Shown: piece after piece, positions 46,953 to 58,137 of the stretch
How the letters are laid out: each line of letters starts with the position of its first letter
Position numbering within the stretch: position 1 is the stretch's first letter
From: Amyloporia xantha
Taxonomy: Eukaryota > Basidiomycota > Agaricomycetes > Polyporales > Adustoporiaceae
DNA length: 64,000 nucleotides
Assembly: GCA_036971615.1 (NCBI GenBank)
Contig: JAYKKR010000048.1
Coordinates: forward strand, 1 to 64,000
Direction: 5' to 3'
Position numbers and translations under genes: made by a program
The notes under the pieces: model-generated
Database searches by the model: none
Told to the model about the DNA's origin: nothing
What the model saw: only the letters and a program-made list of their open reading frames with translations

Positions 46953-48894
46953 ATGACGAACGCCACCCAGAACTGCAACCCCACCGGACAGCCGAAGGTA
47001 CTGCGCGATGCTACTGCACATGCTCCCCCTGCTGAGGGCCTCCTGACGGCACACCAGCCCTCCAAGGCGGGTTCAAGGAGACTGCAGACGGTAGGACCCG
47101 CTGCCAGCCCCCCCGGAGGGCGACAGACCGTAGCGGCTGGTCAGCGCGCCCAAACCCAGGTGCAAACGCCTACGGCAGGATTAGGCCTAGGAGCTGGTAT
47201 GTCAATCACGCCCACGCCAGATAGTAACCCTCCGTCCCACCTAACACAACCACCCAGCACGCGGAAACGATCAGGATTTCCCCCCGCTCCCGAAATCCGA
47301 TGGCACCACCGCTAACCAAGGTCGAGGTTTCACCACCGCTCGTCAGGAACTAAAAAGAACGGCTACCGCAGGCACAGGCCAAGCTGCTCCCCCCCTCCCG
47401 CACGCGACCCCGCCACAGCCACCGGTTCCCCAAACCGACCGCTGTGACAGCGCCGCGACAACGGGGAGTACCCTCGCGGATGAAGACATTACCATGTCTG
47501 AGGCAGCGGCACACGCCCGCGTCGCGAACAACCCCAATACGAACGATGCCAGCCAGCCGACGAAGAAGAGGCGCCATGAGAGCTCGGCCGAACGAGACGG
47601 CGACGGCCAGCCCACCGACAACCAGGCTTCCCCTGACTACTTCGATGAACTGGGCGACAGTGGCGTACCCGACCACCTCCTCTCCGATGTCGATACGGAT
47701 ACGAGGGAGACCACCCCGTCGCCGCCGGACCGCTCCAATCGCTTTAACCCTCTTGTCCAACCCCCTCCCCGTACGCCTGCGCTCCTCATTGCGGGCTCGA
47801 CCAGACCTGGCCACACAGCTACGCCCCGAGCGGGAGCCGCGGCCCAACTCTTCACCAGCGGAATGTCCAACCAGCTCAGAGACACGGCGGGATGGCGCCC
47901 CCTGCAACGATCGGGGCCGACGACGGAACACACACCGCGCCCGACCGACGGCTTCCCCCCCATCCACGGCGACTGCCCCCTCTTCCTAGTAGCCAACCAC
48001 GATGAACGACAAGTCCAGGAATGGGACAGCATCGCCGGACCCAAGGTGGTAGTGCGCGTCTTCGACCTGGACACTGGAGACCATGAAGCCATCGCCACGA
48101 CTGCGGGCCGCATCATACTGCTCGTACGTGCCATCCTCAACATCACCGACTTCGACGTGGCTTCGCCAATGGCGCAGACCCCTCCTGCGAAAGACCACGC
48201 CCTGTCCTTTCTCATACATGGCATTGACGGTGAGGCGGCGGACCACCTCCTCACCCAGGGCTGCTGGAGCACGAGAGATCTCACTATCCTATGCTTCCCC
48301 TTAGCCTGGGCCCCCCCGCGTTTCATCTGCGGGGTGCGGGGCATCAACAAGTCCGACCCTGGCCAGATCCTAGAGGCGATTCGACCCTGTTTCCACACGC
48401 CGCACCTGACCGAGATTATCACGCGCCTCACGCGAACCCACCCCTCCATGCAGCACCTGCCCCCATCCGATGCTGTTGACCAGATCCTAGGATCCCTGGA
48501 AGTCACGGTTCTTGCGACGAAGGGCCGCGGTGGAGTCCCGGCACCGACGGTAAACATCTACATTGACTCTCCGACCACGGCGGGGGTGCACTGGATTGAA
48601 TGGCGGGACGCTATCCTTGGAATGAACTTCGCGACAGCCCTGTGGGGCATCGGACGCGCCCAACGCGTCCGCCCATGCACCGGATGCAGGAGTGCTGACC
48701 ATCCTCGGGGGATGTGTCCTTACACACAGCTACCGGGTTGGCTGGGCCCCTCCAGCCGCGGCGATCAGCCGGACGATAACGAGAGCGGACGTCACCCACG
48801 ACGCGTGCAGGATGCCAAGGATGGAAGATCTACACGTTCGAACGGCAGAGGCAGAGGACTACAGCGTGGACGCGGACAGCGCGCGCGCTACTAA
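46953..48894 (+). CDS. LINE B ORF1: spliced nucleic-acid-binding Gag-like protein
   Basis: Exon 1 is 46953-47196 and exon 2 is 47258-48894; splicing gives 1881 nt, 626 aa. Exon 1 reads MTNATQ with GPAASPPGGRQ, matching MSNSTQ with GPAANPPQGRQ of copy A. Directly after the acceptor come DFPPLPKS and GFTTAR as in copy A. Further on both share SPDYFxELGDS, PSPPDRSNRFNP and the zinc knuckle CTGCRSADHPRGMC near the C-terminus. Without splicing the main frame begins only at an ATG at 47494 and the conserved FPPLP segment would be lost. Predicted role: RNA-binding partner of ORF2 in the retrotransposition particle. Confidence 0.87.
47197..47257 (+). other. spliceosomal-type intron inside LINE B ORF1
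   Basis: 61 nt, starting GTATGT and ending ACCCAG, with the branch-like CTAAC at 47241-47245. It splits a codon after its first base, as does the intron of copy A. The two intron sequences are otherwise very different, while the flanking coding sequence is conserved. Confidence 0.85.
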
Positions 48895-49250
48895 GAAATG
48901 CGTATCCAAGCAGGTTCCCGACACATGGGCCGCAGCGACAGACATAGCACCTTACCCATGTACTAGACAATCGTAGGAGTACTACATGCTCTGGTAGTAC
49001 AGAATTCCAACATGTACATGGTTACATATCTCATGAGACTGCCTGCCTGAGTTGCCCGACCACACCTCGACGGCGCAGAAGGAAGCGGTGCACCAGGGCG
49101 AAACTCGTCAAACCACGGCTCGCCTAGTCCCGCCTCCACCACCCTACTGGCCCACATATACTGACCACTTGTGGGACAGGAAAGCCAGTAGGTCCCGCTC
49201 TTCGCGACCCGTGCTGCACGCAGCGCAAACAACGGCGACCTATTTAGGTC

Positions 49251-52200
49251 TTGGAGTGCCGTGCCGAGAGGCTGAAGTCGAGGGGAACGACACTGGACCT
49301 TTCCGGGAAGGATCAGTGGACCAGTACTATTGACATATCCACCCGTGGAAGCCCGGGTCGGGCTCCCCACCCTGGCGAATCGTTGTACGCTAGGAATGGT
49401 AAACCAACGGGAAAAAACACACAACCTCACCCCCCCCCTCCGGTGCATCGTACCAGTCTTGGCTTTAACGTCCCCAGGTCCAGAGAGGGGCGCGACTCGA
49501 CTGCCGGTCCACTGCTCAATGATGGCCCTGGAGGAATCGGTGGCAGACCCCCACGCCCCGCCGGACACCGAGCGGGAAACGATCATGCTCACACTGAGCC
49601 TGCTAGAAACCCCACACAACCGCAACAACGGCCCCGCCCCGATGTCAGTAACCCGCTGACCACGCCCGACGCGAGTAGCGAAGGCGCGGATGAACCACCC
49701 CCTGACCCGGCCCTTCACAACCGGCCGCACCTTGCCCCTCCGCGACGGGCGAAGAAGAAAATAAAAAAGAAAACGAAAGCTACCCTAAAGGTTGCATCGC
49801 TAAACATGCGTGGCGCCGGAACCACAACTGGCGGCCAAGATAAATGGTCCGGCATAAACCAGATGATGAAGGAAAGGAAACTCGGAGTACTCTGCCTCCA
49901 GGAGACCCACCTGACGGAAGACCGAGTGACCGAGCTGCACAACAGCGTCCTAGGCCGCCGAATCCAGATCCACCACTCCCCGGGTACCCCTCAGAGCAGC
50001 GGCGTCGCTGTAGTCCTCAACAGAGACGTCACGAACGTCGAAGGCATTGAACAATACGAGCTGGTCCCGGGAAGGGCAATGTTAGTATCCGTCCCATGGC
50101 ACCACGAACAGGTCATCACTATCCTGAATGTGTACGCGCCTAATGCCCCAAACGAGAACGAGGAATTTTGGCGCACCCTAGATAACTGCTGGGCGACCGA
50201 GAACCTCCCCCGGCCTGACCTAATGCTCGGTGACTTCAATCTTGTGGAAGACGCCCTGGACCGACTGCCCTGCCACCCCGACCCACAACCTGCTGTTACC
50301 GCGCTCACCACACTACGCTCCAAACTCCAATTACATGATGGGTGGCGCAAAACGTTCCCCACGGAAAAATGCTTCACCCTCCTGCACAAACGCTCCGGAA
50401 GCCAATCCCGGATCGACAGGATCTATGCCTCCGAAGCGATCATACACACCGCCCTCCAATGGGACATCAGTGACAGCCTAATCCCTACAGACCACAGACT
50501 AGTATGCACGCACTTAATCGACCAGAAAACACCTTTCGTTGGCAAGGGCCGATGGTCCCTACCCCTCCCCCTGCTCACAAACACCTGGTTCTTGGATGAA
50601 GCCTCGGAACTGGGTGACCAACTCGCCCACGGCCTACTAGAATGCAAACACAAGAGGACACCAAGTCGTAACCCCCAAACCCTGTTCAGCGACTTCAAGA
50701 GAGCGGTAGCGGCAAGGGCGAGGGAACGGGCGAAAGCCCATACCTGCAAACTAGGGCAGCAGATCGCGGCCCTGAAAGAGAATCAGACCCACATACTTGC
50801 CCACCCAGAAGCCGACAGCAGGGAGGACCTGAGAATAACCGCAGCACTTATCCAAGACAGAATCTCAAACAAAGAACGTGAACGTGGCCAACGAGCCAGA
50901 ACGGCCACCTCAGCCCACTGCCGGCTCGAGAATGAAGTCATCAGTAAGTTCTGGTCTGCCCTCAATAAAGAGCACAAACCGTGCGACATTATCTTCTCGC
51001 TCGTCAAACCTGAGTCGCCTGAGGGAGCCCATGAGACGAGATCCGACAAAATGGCCGAACTGGCCCGTGACTACCACGAGAACTTACAGAGTGCGGATGT
51101 CCCGCCATGCGAAAACCGCGCCACCCGAGAAGCGGCGATAGAGCACGCACTGAACTCACCCGAGTCAGTGCTGACTGAGGAACAAGGACAACCCCTCGAC
51201 GACCTACTCGATGTCGCCGATGTTGAGGAGGCACTGACACTGGCCCCGAATGGAAGCTCCACAGGCACGGATGGCCTCCCATACGAATTCTGGCGGGCAA
51301 TCCGCCTACACAACACACCCCCGGCAAAAGACAACCATGCTACGTCGAAGCCCCGCAGCAAACGCCCGGCCCGACACGCAATGTTTGATATAGTCGGCGC
51401 CCTCACGGAAGTCTACAACGACATCGAGACACATGGGGTAGCGGAGGGCACCGCCTTCGCTGAAGGTTGGATGTGCCCGATCTATAAGAAGAAGGACAGA
51501 CGTAATATATCCAATTACCGTCCGATCACCTTACTGAACACGGACTATAAGCTGTTCACGAAGGCCCTTGCACTTAAACTCGCCCGAGTCGCTGACCGAG
51601 TAGTAAACAAGGATCAGGCAGGCTTCCTGCCCGGACGAAGCATTTTTAACCAAGTCAAGTTGACCAAGCTGATGATACACTACACGGAGACAACTGAGCA
51701 AAACGGGGTGATTGTCGCCTTAGACCAAGAAAAGGCGTATGATAAGGTCAACCATGAGTACCTCTGGCGCACCCTGAAAGCCCTGAACATACCTGACCGC
51801 TTCATCTCCACCGTCAAGTCCCTCTACGACAACGCGTGGACAGCTGTCATGATCAACGGCGTGAAAAGCTCGCCTTACAAAGTCACCCGGGGAGTACGAC
51901 AAGGGGACCCCCTGTCCTGCCTCCTATTTATACTGGCCATCGAGCCACTCGCCAACATGCTTCGCCGCTCATCCCTGCAGGGCTTTAACGTACCGGGGGC
52001 GGTGGAACGGGTCCTCACGACCCTCTTCGCCGACGACACTACGGTCTTTCTGTCGGAAACTGACTCCTTCGATGACCTAAGAGACATCCTAAGTGCATGG
52101 TGCGCAGCCTCCAGGGCTCGCTTCAATGTCGAAAAAACGGAACTCATACCTGTTGGAACTAAAACCTACCGTGAACAGCTCGTCACAACGCGCCGAATCA

Positions 52201-54671
52201 ACCAGACCCCGGGCGCGCGAACAGACCCAATCCCCGCTGACATCCACATCGCAGGTGAAGGAGAGGCCGTCCGCACCCTGGGAGCCTGGATCGGAAATGG
52301 AACCGACCAGACGGCACCATGGGGACCGATCCTGGAGAAAATCGACCGAGCCCTCGTGCTCTGGGGGAAAGGCCACCCAACCCTCCAGGGGCGACGCCTA
52401 ATCGTACAAATGTTTATCGGCGGAATGACGCAATACCTCACCGCTGTGCAGGGCATGCCGGACCACGTCGAGAAAGCACTGATAAGGCGCATAAGGGACT
52501 TCATTTGGGATGACGCAAAAGCCCCCCCGGTAAGCTACGACATGATCTGCCAACCGATCGAGGCTGGTGGCCTCGGTATCCTGGACCTACGAGTTAGAAA
52601 CAAGGCCATCAACCTTATGTGGGTCAAAGCCTTCCTCGCCCTGGGCGCAAATCGCCCAACGTGGGCTTATGTCGCGGACGAGTTGATAGCGCGCGCCGTG
52701 ACCGTGGCGTCCGGCAGGGTGGCACCCAATGCCCAGTCCAATGTCTTCCTCCAGACATGGTCAGCAGGGCTACACGGAGGGTCCAAACTCCCAAAGGAGA
52801 TACTCACTATGCTCCGCACCGCAAAAGAGTTCGGTGTCACCTTCCACGCGCTCCGCCTCCCGCGGCACCTCCTCCGAGGGCTGCCCATCTGGTACCACCT
52901 AGGCGCCGACCCGACGCTGAACCTACGCAACAACTCCGAGAGGAGCAAATGCCTCCGCGAAGTGCACGCCGTCCGAACAGTCGGCGATATCTCCGACCTG
53001 GCGGACCGTCTCCATCGCCCCCAAGGGGACCGCCCCCACCTCCCAAGACGCAACTGCGCCTGTCCCCCCTGCAAAGCCGACCGGACACGCCTAGGCTGCG
53101 ACAACCCGCACGCATGCTGCCTGGCGGCCGACCGGCTCATCCACCTCCTGAAAGAGAAATGGAACCCACGGGCCGAAATACCGCAGGACGGACTGTCCCT
53201 CACCCCGTCCAGGAAGGCAGCTAACAGCGAGGCGAAACTAGACAAAGGCGTGCTCACGTTCAACCCCTCCGTAACCCTAAACGGCGACCTAGCGCAAGGC
53301 TTCCGGGTCTTCACCGACCCCACCACTTTCTCCGACGCGCCCGCACTTAGGGAAGGCCCTGCACCGGGCATTGTCGTCCAGGAGGAGAGTACGATCGCAT
53401 ACACCGACGGCTCGTGCATCAGCAATGGGAGCGAAGACGCCGCAATGGGATGCGGTGTCTGGTTCGAGAAACGAGACCACGCCGATATCTCCCTACGACT
53501 GCAGGGCTCTCCAGCAACCAGCCAAGTCGGCGAAGTAGGCGCCATCGTAGCGACAGGGCGTACAGTCCCCACGTTCGCACCGCTCGCCTTCATCAGCGAC
53601 TCCGAAACGGTGGTCGATGGATTGACGATCCACCTGCAGGAGTGGGAAGACCGAGGATGGATAGGAGTAGCAAACAAAGAATACTTTAAAGCGGCGGCTT
53701 ACCTGCTCCGACGCAGGTCAGCAGTGACGACCTTCCAGTGGGTGAAGGGGCACGCAGGGAACAAGGGGAACGAGGAGGCGGATCGCCTTGCCGGATTGGG
53801 CGCGAGGAAGGCGGAAGTGGACGTGCTCGACCTCACAATCCCTCCCTCCTACGACCTCTCCGGAGCCAAACTCACCGCACTGACGCAGGCCCTGGCCTAC
53901 AAAGGCATCCAGGAAACAAAGCCCACCCCCCACCGGCGGTCCACAACCATCAACCTTGACATAACCCGCCATGCCGTCAACGAAACGGCCGGCTGGATGC
54001 CCACAGACGCGGCAATATGGCGCTCCCTGCGCTCGCGCGACTTCTCCCGCCCAGTAGCCGCCTTTCTGTGGAAAGTGATGCATAACACCCCCAAGTGTGG
54101 AAAATTCTGGTATAATGTACCTAACTACGAGGACAGGGCGGAATGTAAAATCTGCGGAGTGGAAGACTCTATGGAGCACATACTGACCGACTGCTCTGCG
54201 CCGGGACAAGCCCTCATCTGGGAACTGTGCAGAACGCTCTGGGCAGGAAAAAGTGGATCGCAGCCCCAGCCGTCCCTAGGCTCCATACTGGGATGCGGCC
54301 TCCACCGAGAACCCTCACCAACAGGGGCCCCCCGCTCAGGCGCAAGTCGACTACACCGTATCCTGGTATCGGAATCTGCATACCTCATCTGGAAGATAAG
54401 ATGCGAACGGGTCCTAGAAAAAGGACCAGAGCCGACAGAATGGCACACACCCGCGGAGATTCGGCGCCGCTGGGTGAAAACCATCAATGACCGACTGACC
54501 ATGGATCGAGCAATGACGCACCGACGATACGGCAAAAAAGCCCTAAACAAAGGCATTGTGCTCCGCACATGGAGCGGGGTCCTGAAAAATGAAATGGCCC
54601 TGCATGAGGACTGGATCCATTCGCGCGAGGTTTTAGTGGGTATCGATGCCGTGGAGCGGCCGCACCGTTGA
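49251..54671 (+). CDS. LINE B ORF2: endonuclease, reverse transcriptase, RNase H
   Basis: An intact 1806-aa frame that begins MECRAERLK like copy A. The endonuclease has QETHLTEDRV, GDFNLVED, SRIDRIYAS and TDHRLVCTHL. The reverse transcriptase has NYRPITLLNT, GFLPGRS, ALDQEKAYDKV, GVRQGDPLS and FADDTTVFL. The middle Cys cluster is CACPPC ... HACC. RNase H has YTDGSC, GEVGAIVATG, SDSETVVDGL and GNEEADRLAG. The C-terminal knuckle is CKICGVEDSMEHILTDC. No catalytic residue is missing. It lies 356 bp behind ORF1, so translation would need reinitiation or another unconventional route. Confidence 0.96.
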   Translation: MECRAERLKSRGTTLDLSGKDQWTSTIDISTRGSPGRAPHPGESLYARNGKPTGKNTQPHPPPPVHRTSLGFNVPRSREGRDSTAGPLLNDGPGGIGGRPPRPAGHRAGNDHAHTEPARNPTQPQQRPRPDVSNPLTTPDASSEGADEPPPDPALHNRPHLAPPRRAKKKIKKKTKATLKVASLNMRGAGTTTGGQDKWSGINQMMKERKLGVLCLQETHLTEDRVTELHNSVLGRRIQIHHSPGTPQSSGVAVVLNRDVTNVEGIEQYELVPGRAMLVSVPWHHEQVITILNVYAPNAPNENEEFWRTLDNCWATENLPRPDLMLGDFNLVEDALDRLPCHPDPQPAVTALTTLRSKLQLHDGWRKTFPTEKCFTLLHKRSGSQSRIDRIYASEAIIHTALQWDISDSLIPTDHRLVCTHLIDQKTPFVGKGRWSLPLPLLTNTWFLDEASELGDQLAHGLLECKHKRTPSRNPQTLFSDFKRAVAARARERAKAHTCKLGQQIAALKENQTHILAHPEADSREDLRITAALIQDRISNKERERGQRARTATSAHCRLENEVISKFWSALNKEHKPCDIIFSLVKPESPEGAHETRSDKMAELARDYHENLQSADVPPCENRATREAAIEHALNSPESVLTEEQGQPLDDLLDVADVEEALTLAPNGSSTGTDGLPYEFWRAIRLHNTPPAKDNHATSKPRSKRPARHAMFDIVGALTEVYNDIETHGVAEGTAFAEGWMCPIYKKKDRRNISNYRPITLLNTDYKLFTKALALKLARVADRVVNKDQAGFLPGRSIFNQVKLTKLMIHYTETTEQNGVIVALDQEKAYDKVNHEYLWRTLKALNIPDRFISTVKSLYDNAWTAVMINGVKSSPYKVTRGVRQGDPLSCLLFILAIEPLANMLRRSSLQGFNVPGAVERVLTTLFADDTTVFLSETDSFDDLRDILSAWCAASRARFNVEKTELIPVGTKTYREQLVTTRRINQTPGARTDPIPADIHIAGEGEAVRTLGAWIGNGTDQTAPWGPILEKIDRALVLWGKGHPTLQGRRLIVQMFIGGMTQYLTAVQGMPDHVEKALIRRIRDFIWDDAKAPPVSYDMICQPIEAGGLGILDLRVRNKAINLMWVKAFLALGANRPTWAYVADELIARAVTVASGRVAPNAQSNVFLQTWSAGLHGGSKLPKEILTMLRTAKEFGVTFHALRLPRHLLRGLPIWYHLGADPTLNLRNNSERSKCLREVHAVRTVGDISDLADRLHRPQGDRPHLPRRNCACPPCKADRTRLGCDNPHACCLAADRLIHLLKEKWNPRAEIPQDGLSLTPSRKAANSEAKLDKGVLTFNPSVTLNGDLAQGFRVFTDPTTFSDAPALREGPAPGIVVQEESTIAYTDGSCISNGSEDAAMGCGVWFEKRDHADISLRLQGSPATSQVGEVGAIVATGRTVPTFAPLAFISDSETVVDGLTIHLQEWEDRGWIGVANKEYFKAAAYLLRRRSAVTTFQWVKGHAGNKGNEEADRLAGLGARKAEVDVLDLTIPPSYDLSGAKLTALTQALAYKGIQETKPTPHRRSTTINLDITRHAVNETAGWMPTDAAIWRSLRSRDFSRPVAAFLWKVMHNTPKCGKFWYNVPNYEDRAECKICGVEDSMEHILTDCSAPGQALIWELCRTLWAGKSGSQPQPSLGSILGCGLHREPSPTGAPRSGASRLHRILVSESAYLIWKIRCERVLEKGPEPTEWHTPAEIRRRWVKTINDRLTMDRAMTHRRYGKKALNKGIVLRTWSGVLKNEMALHEDWIHSREVLVGIDAVERPHR

Positions 54672-54868
54672 TCGCAAGGAAACGTCATCGGAATCCCACA
54701 CTGTCTGATCGCCAGACGTGTATAAAACATTTTCTCCTCTTGGTGTGTTTTTCGACGGGCTGGATCCCTGTCATGTCTTAGTTTGGGGCGGGGGACTCAA
54801 CCAAGTTGAGCTGCCCTCGCTTTCGCTTCCGCCAAAAAAAAAAAAAAAAAAAAATTATTTTAATGTAT

Positions 54869-55287
54869 ACCTAGCGGCTATCCGAGTCGTCAAAGTGCCT
54901 ACCGCTACACCTACCAGTACCTCGGGTCCATCTGATGCATAGTATCTTAAATACTACATCTCAATTCGTCAGCCTTTTCCTCGGGTTTGAATTTGAGGTC
55001 TCACGCTAGTTGTACTTCTGTGACAAGATTTCTGAGCTATGCGAGCCGGACTAAAGTTCCTCTATAGCAGCATACTCATGACAATAGAGGTGACGAAGAA
55101 TGGATGACCTGAGGATGGACGTCGACGCTTTCCTCTCCGGTAACTTGCTTGTCACAGATATCATGTGAAACCAGCTCCCGTGATACAATGCATAGACAAA
55201 TACTCAGTTAGTAGAAATCGATGAAACCACAACAAACATATCTGCATAATCCCTTTGACTCTTCCTTAGCAACTTTCGCAATACACG
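54869..55287. other. intergenic region, 3' of LINE B
   Basis: About 420 bp of unique sequence without a gene signal, containing the presumed 3' region of the minus-strand gene that follows. Confidence 0.4.
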
Positions 55288-56814
55288 TCAGAAGTCTCTG
55301 TCCGGATTCCACATGCGCATAGCTGCTAGCATCCGGGCCTTCTGATCTTGTGAGTCCGGAGCTGTCCATGGCAGCCATTCACTCCATAACAACCTGCATT
55401 CGATGCCGTCAAAATCATGCATTCAGCACCGTAAGAAGGGCAACGAACCGATCGACAATCGCCGCAGAGGTTTGCCCCTCTGCAGTATGAGGAGCATCGC
55501 TTGATGGGTCCGATGAGCTAGAGGGCGGCACCGCCTTTTGAGGAGCTTTCCCCTTTCGCTTTCCCTTGACTTTGCCCTTGTCAATACTAGAAATATTAGA
55601 ATCAGAGAGATTGTTTCTGTCACTGACACACGTTCATAAGGATAGGCATCCAGACGTACATGGTGTCGCTTGTAAGTTTCGACGAGCCGGAAGCGACTCG
55701 CGGTGTCGATACCTGTGCAGAGGGAGTACCCTTCGTTTTCCCACTGTACAGATACATTAATTAAATTACAAAGAGTATGTTCCTTTAATAATGATTGGGT
55801 GATTTTCACCTTCTAGTAGAACCACCAGTTAGCGCTACAGGTAGTACTGTAGCCAGTCGACTAGAGGCTCTGGGTCAATTCAGATCGCGACCTCGCACAA
55901 CATGAAACTCACGAGCTGCCAGCGGAGGGCCCACCACGGGCACTTGTTCGCTCATCATATCGTGCTCTGAATCATTGTCAACAAATCGAATTGCAGCAAT
56001 AAAAACTCAACAGAGACACTCACGTTGAGACAAGGGAGCTGGCAGAACGGAGTGTCCTGGAAGCAGTTGGTTTTTAGGAGAAGTACATGAGGGCAAGAAG
56101 AACACCTTACGAAGCTCTCGGAAGATTGTCAAAACGGTACCACTTTCTAGTCGTGCGTGGTTCATTGGTGCTCTCAGGCTTGCGAGGATGATATGTGGCG
56201 TCAACATTATCAGAGAGCTTGTTGACATCGGTCTGCTCGCAATTGGCCCAAGAGAATTCGGTCCCGACACATACAATCGCCACAATACCACTGGCAGCCT
56301 GATGCTCCGAATAATACAACCTCAGCTGCCTGTGAGCATGGGTTCGAGCTTCGGTTTGTTTCGATGTCATATTATCTTGGAATTCTTTCCTGAATGCGGG
56401 ACCTTCGAGACCCTTCTTCACCGATGGAAAAGGCTTGACCTCGCATATGGCGATGACGTTGTGGTCGTTGATAACACAGTCACCTTGAAAGTACTGTGCC
56501 ATTTCGGCATAATTGGTGACTTTGTCCTTTGAGTCGATCTGATGAGCCTCACTACGGAGACCATCCAGGAACAACAGAACAAAGTCAGGGATTTTGGTTT
56601 TTTCGATTACCTTGCCTCCGTTCGAAATTTGCTTATATGACAAGGCGTACTGTGGCCCTACGTAGATAGTTCGCCGGCCGCCAGGAAAGAACCCGTAAAA
56701 GGCGTGGGTCCAGTAGCTGTAGAAGGGGTACTCGAGGCCTTTGGGATTGTATCGGACGAAGTTGGCTGCATAAGCCTGGGCGATATCCAGCTCAAGTTTG
56801 TGAGCAGGATCCAT
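55288..56814 (-). CDS. unknown protein with a PD-(D/E)XK-like core
   Basis: Six exons (56814-56111, 56056-56024, 55966-55913, 55743-55660, 55586-55449 and 55393-55288) close exactly to 373 codons, 372 aa. The first exon encodes an ordered domain with KTKIPDFVLLF near 76 and NVIAICEVKPFP near 125. The spacing PD ... ExK after a hydrophobic strand resembles the PD-(D/E)XK nuclease fold, but this is inference without a structure or profile search. The following small exons encode a Ser/Thr/Lys-rich linker (KGKVKGKRKGKAP) and a conserved-looking end LLWSEWLPWTAPD ... MRMWNPDRDF. An upstream in-frame ATG exists at 56859. Mushroom genomes carry many lineage-specific genes of this sort; no role is assigned. 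Confidence 0.65.
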
Positions 56815-57127
56815 GTTGAAGTTGAATGTGCATGAAATCGGACTGATCTTGTGAAGCATAGAATTTATATCCGATCCGGAGTCACACGGAAAAGATAATC
56901 ACGAGGACAATGGCCATGGCAAGCAATAGTTCGACTCTTTTGGAACAAGGTAGCGTACATACTTAGACTAGGCCCCAAGATCTAGTACTAGTTGAGTACT
57001 AGTAGCTCGGAATCTTGTGATCATGGCCAATCACTTACGTAAGTTATCTGGAGGCGCAGATGAGTTTCGATGCACGCCACGCCACGAACATACGTCCTTC
57101 CCTCCATCATCACTGTCTTCCTGCAAG
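56815..57127. other. divergent intergenic region
   Basis: About 310 bp between a minus-strand start (56814) and a plus-strand start (57128). It contains a short direct/inverted cluster of ctagtact-like words near 56980-57005. No clear TATA box. Confidence 0.35.
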
Positions 57128-57825
57128 ATGGTTTGGGTTCTCGGTTGGTCACTTGATGTGGATTATGGTATTCAGTTCGCCAAGGACCACAAACTCGTCA
57201 CCAATGTCGAGAACGTCACAGACAATCGTCTCTTCCTCGCTGCAGTCAGTTATATCAGTTTGAATACAAACATCGATGATGTTTTGTCCTGCTGGGAGGG
57301 TGACCATCTTGCAGTCGTTTTTGGTATCTATGTCGACTACAGACACAGAAGATATCCCCCGCGAGAAATAATCCCTTCCCGCCTACCACCCGAGGAAATG
57401 ATAGATCTACTTCTCAGGTTTTTGCGGACCGACGACCCTCCGCAATGGTATCGCTATGATGATGGCACATATAGGCCGTGGGACGGCGAGCTGTGCGACT
57501 TTTCCGCTGAAGACTGGGAATACGACCTACAAGAGGAACACAAGTGGAACGAGGATGGTACTCGTGTGGAGGATGCGCATGATGAGGAAGAAGAACAAGA
57601 AGATGATGATGGTGATGATCAAGATATTGAGGAGGAAGAGGAGGAAGAGGAGGAGGAGAGTGCTGATGTCATGGATGGAGGCAAAAGGGCACCGGAATCT
57701 AACGCGCTAAACTCGACTTTTGGTGCGTGCGGCCTTTGGGTGTATTGACTCGGACTCTTGGGCTTGCTCATTGATGGTCGCATATCATACTCTGTACAGT
57801 GTCGAAGTGCATCATCGGGGACTAA
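57128..57825 (+). CDS. acidic-tail family protein, copy 2
   Basis: Exon 57128-57722, a 77-nt intron (gtgcgt ... tacag) and a 26-nt exon 57800-57825; 206 aa. It has the shared domain MVWVLGWSLDVDYGIQFA, DDVLSCWEGDHLAVVFGIY, YRHRRYPPREIIPSRLPP and WYRYDDGTYRPWDGEL. A tail of almost pure Glu/Asp follows, then the shared terminal exon VSKCIIGD. By eye it is close to 80% identical to copy 3 over the domain. Upstream in-frame codons back to 57017 exist but are not shared. Function unknown. Confidence 0.82.
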
Positions 57826-58137
57826 TGGCGGACTTTACGGTCACGTTCACATCCGGCTTGTCACTACACTTTCTCCGTTCCCTTTCACGGTCATGCATAT
57901 CCGTGACGTTCCCTATCGCTCATGCTGTGGTATTTGCTCTCGCTGCTATCGGTTCCATGTACTTTACAAAACCACTCGAATCTCCATTTCATGGTTTCGC
58001 CTTCTGCCTTGCAGTATTTTGTTTGGTTCGGTACGATGAGTAATCAGTGCTGTCGTCTATTCAATTCGTGTAATTCTGCTGATCAGTATCAATATGCACA
58101 GGTTGGAGGTCCCGAAACACTTGTTATACAGTTGTAA

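Larger units (their letters stand above)
44679..54853 (+). mobile_element. full-length Tad1-type LINE, copy B (10.2 kb)
   Basis: The copy has the same layout as copy A but lies on the plus strand: ribozyme-like start, leader of about 0.9 kb, ORF0, spacer, spliced ORF1, ORF2, a 3' region of about 180 bp and 20 or 21 A. It is bounded by a 15-bp duplication. ORF1 and ORF2 are open. ORF0 needs attention at a C11 run. The reverse-transcriptase core is about 90% identical to copy A by eye while ORF0 and the leader differ more, so the two copies are separate insertions of a diverged family, not one recent duplication. It inserted between duplicated host fragments. Confidence 0.93.
44664..54868. repeat. 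target-site duplication of LINE copy B
   Basis: The 15-mer ATTATTTTAATGTAT stands at 44664-44678 just before the element and again at 54854-54868 just after the A tail (its first A may belong to the tail). Confidence 0.92.

Noticed and set aside
47637..48557. 306-codon antisense ORF opposite LINE B ORF1
   Set aside because: It is the complement of a conserved coding exon, with composition typical of an antisense shadow. An equivalent shadow exists in copy A, but it follows from ORF1 conservation.
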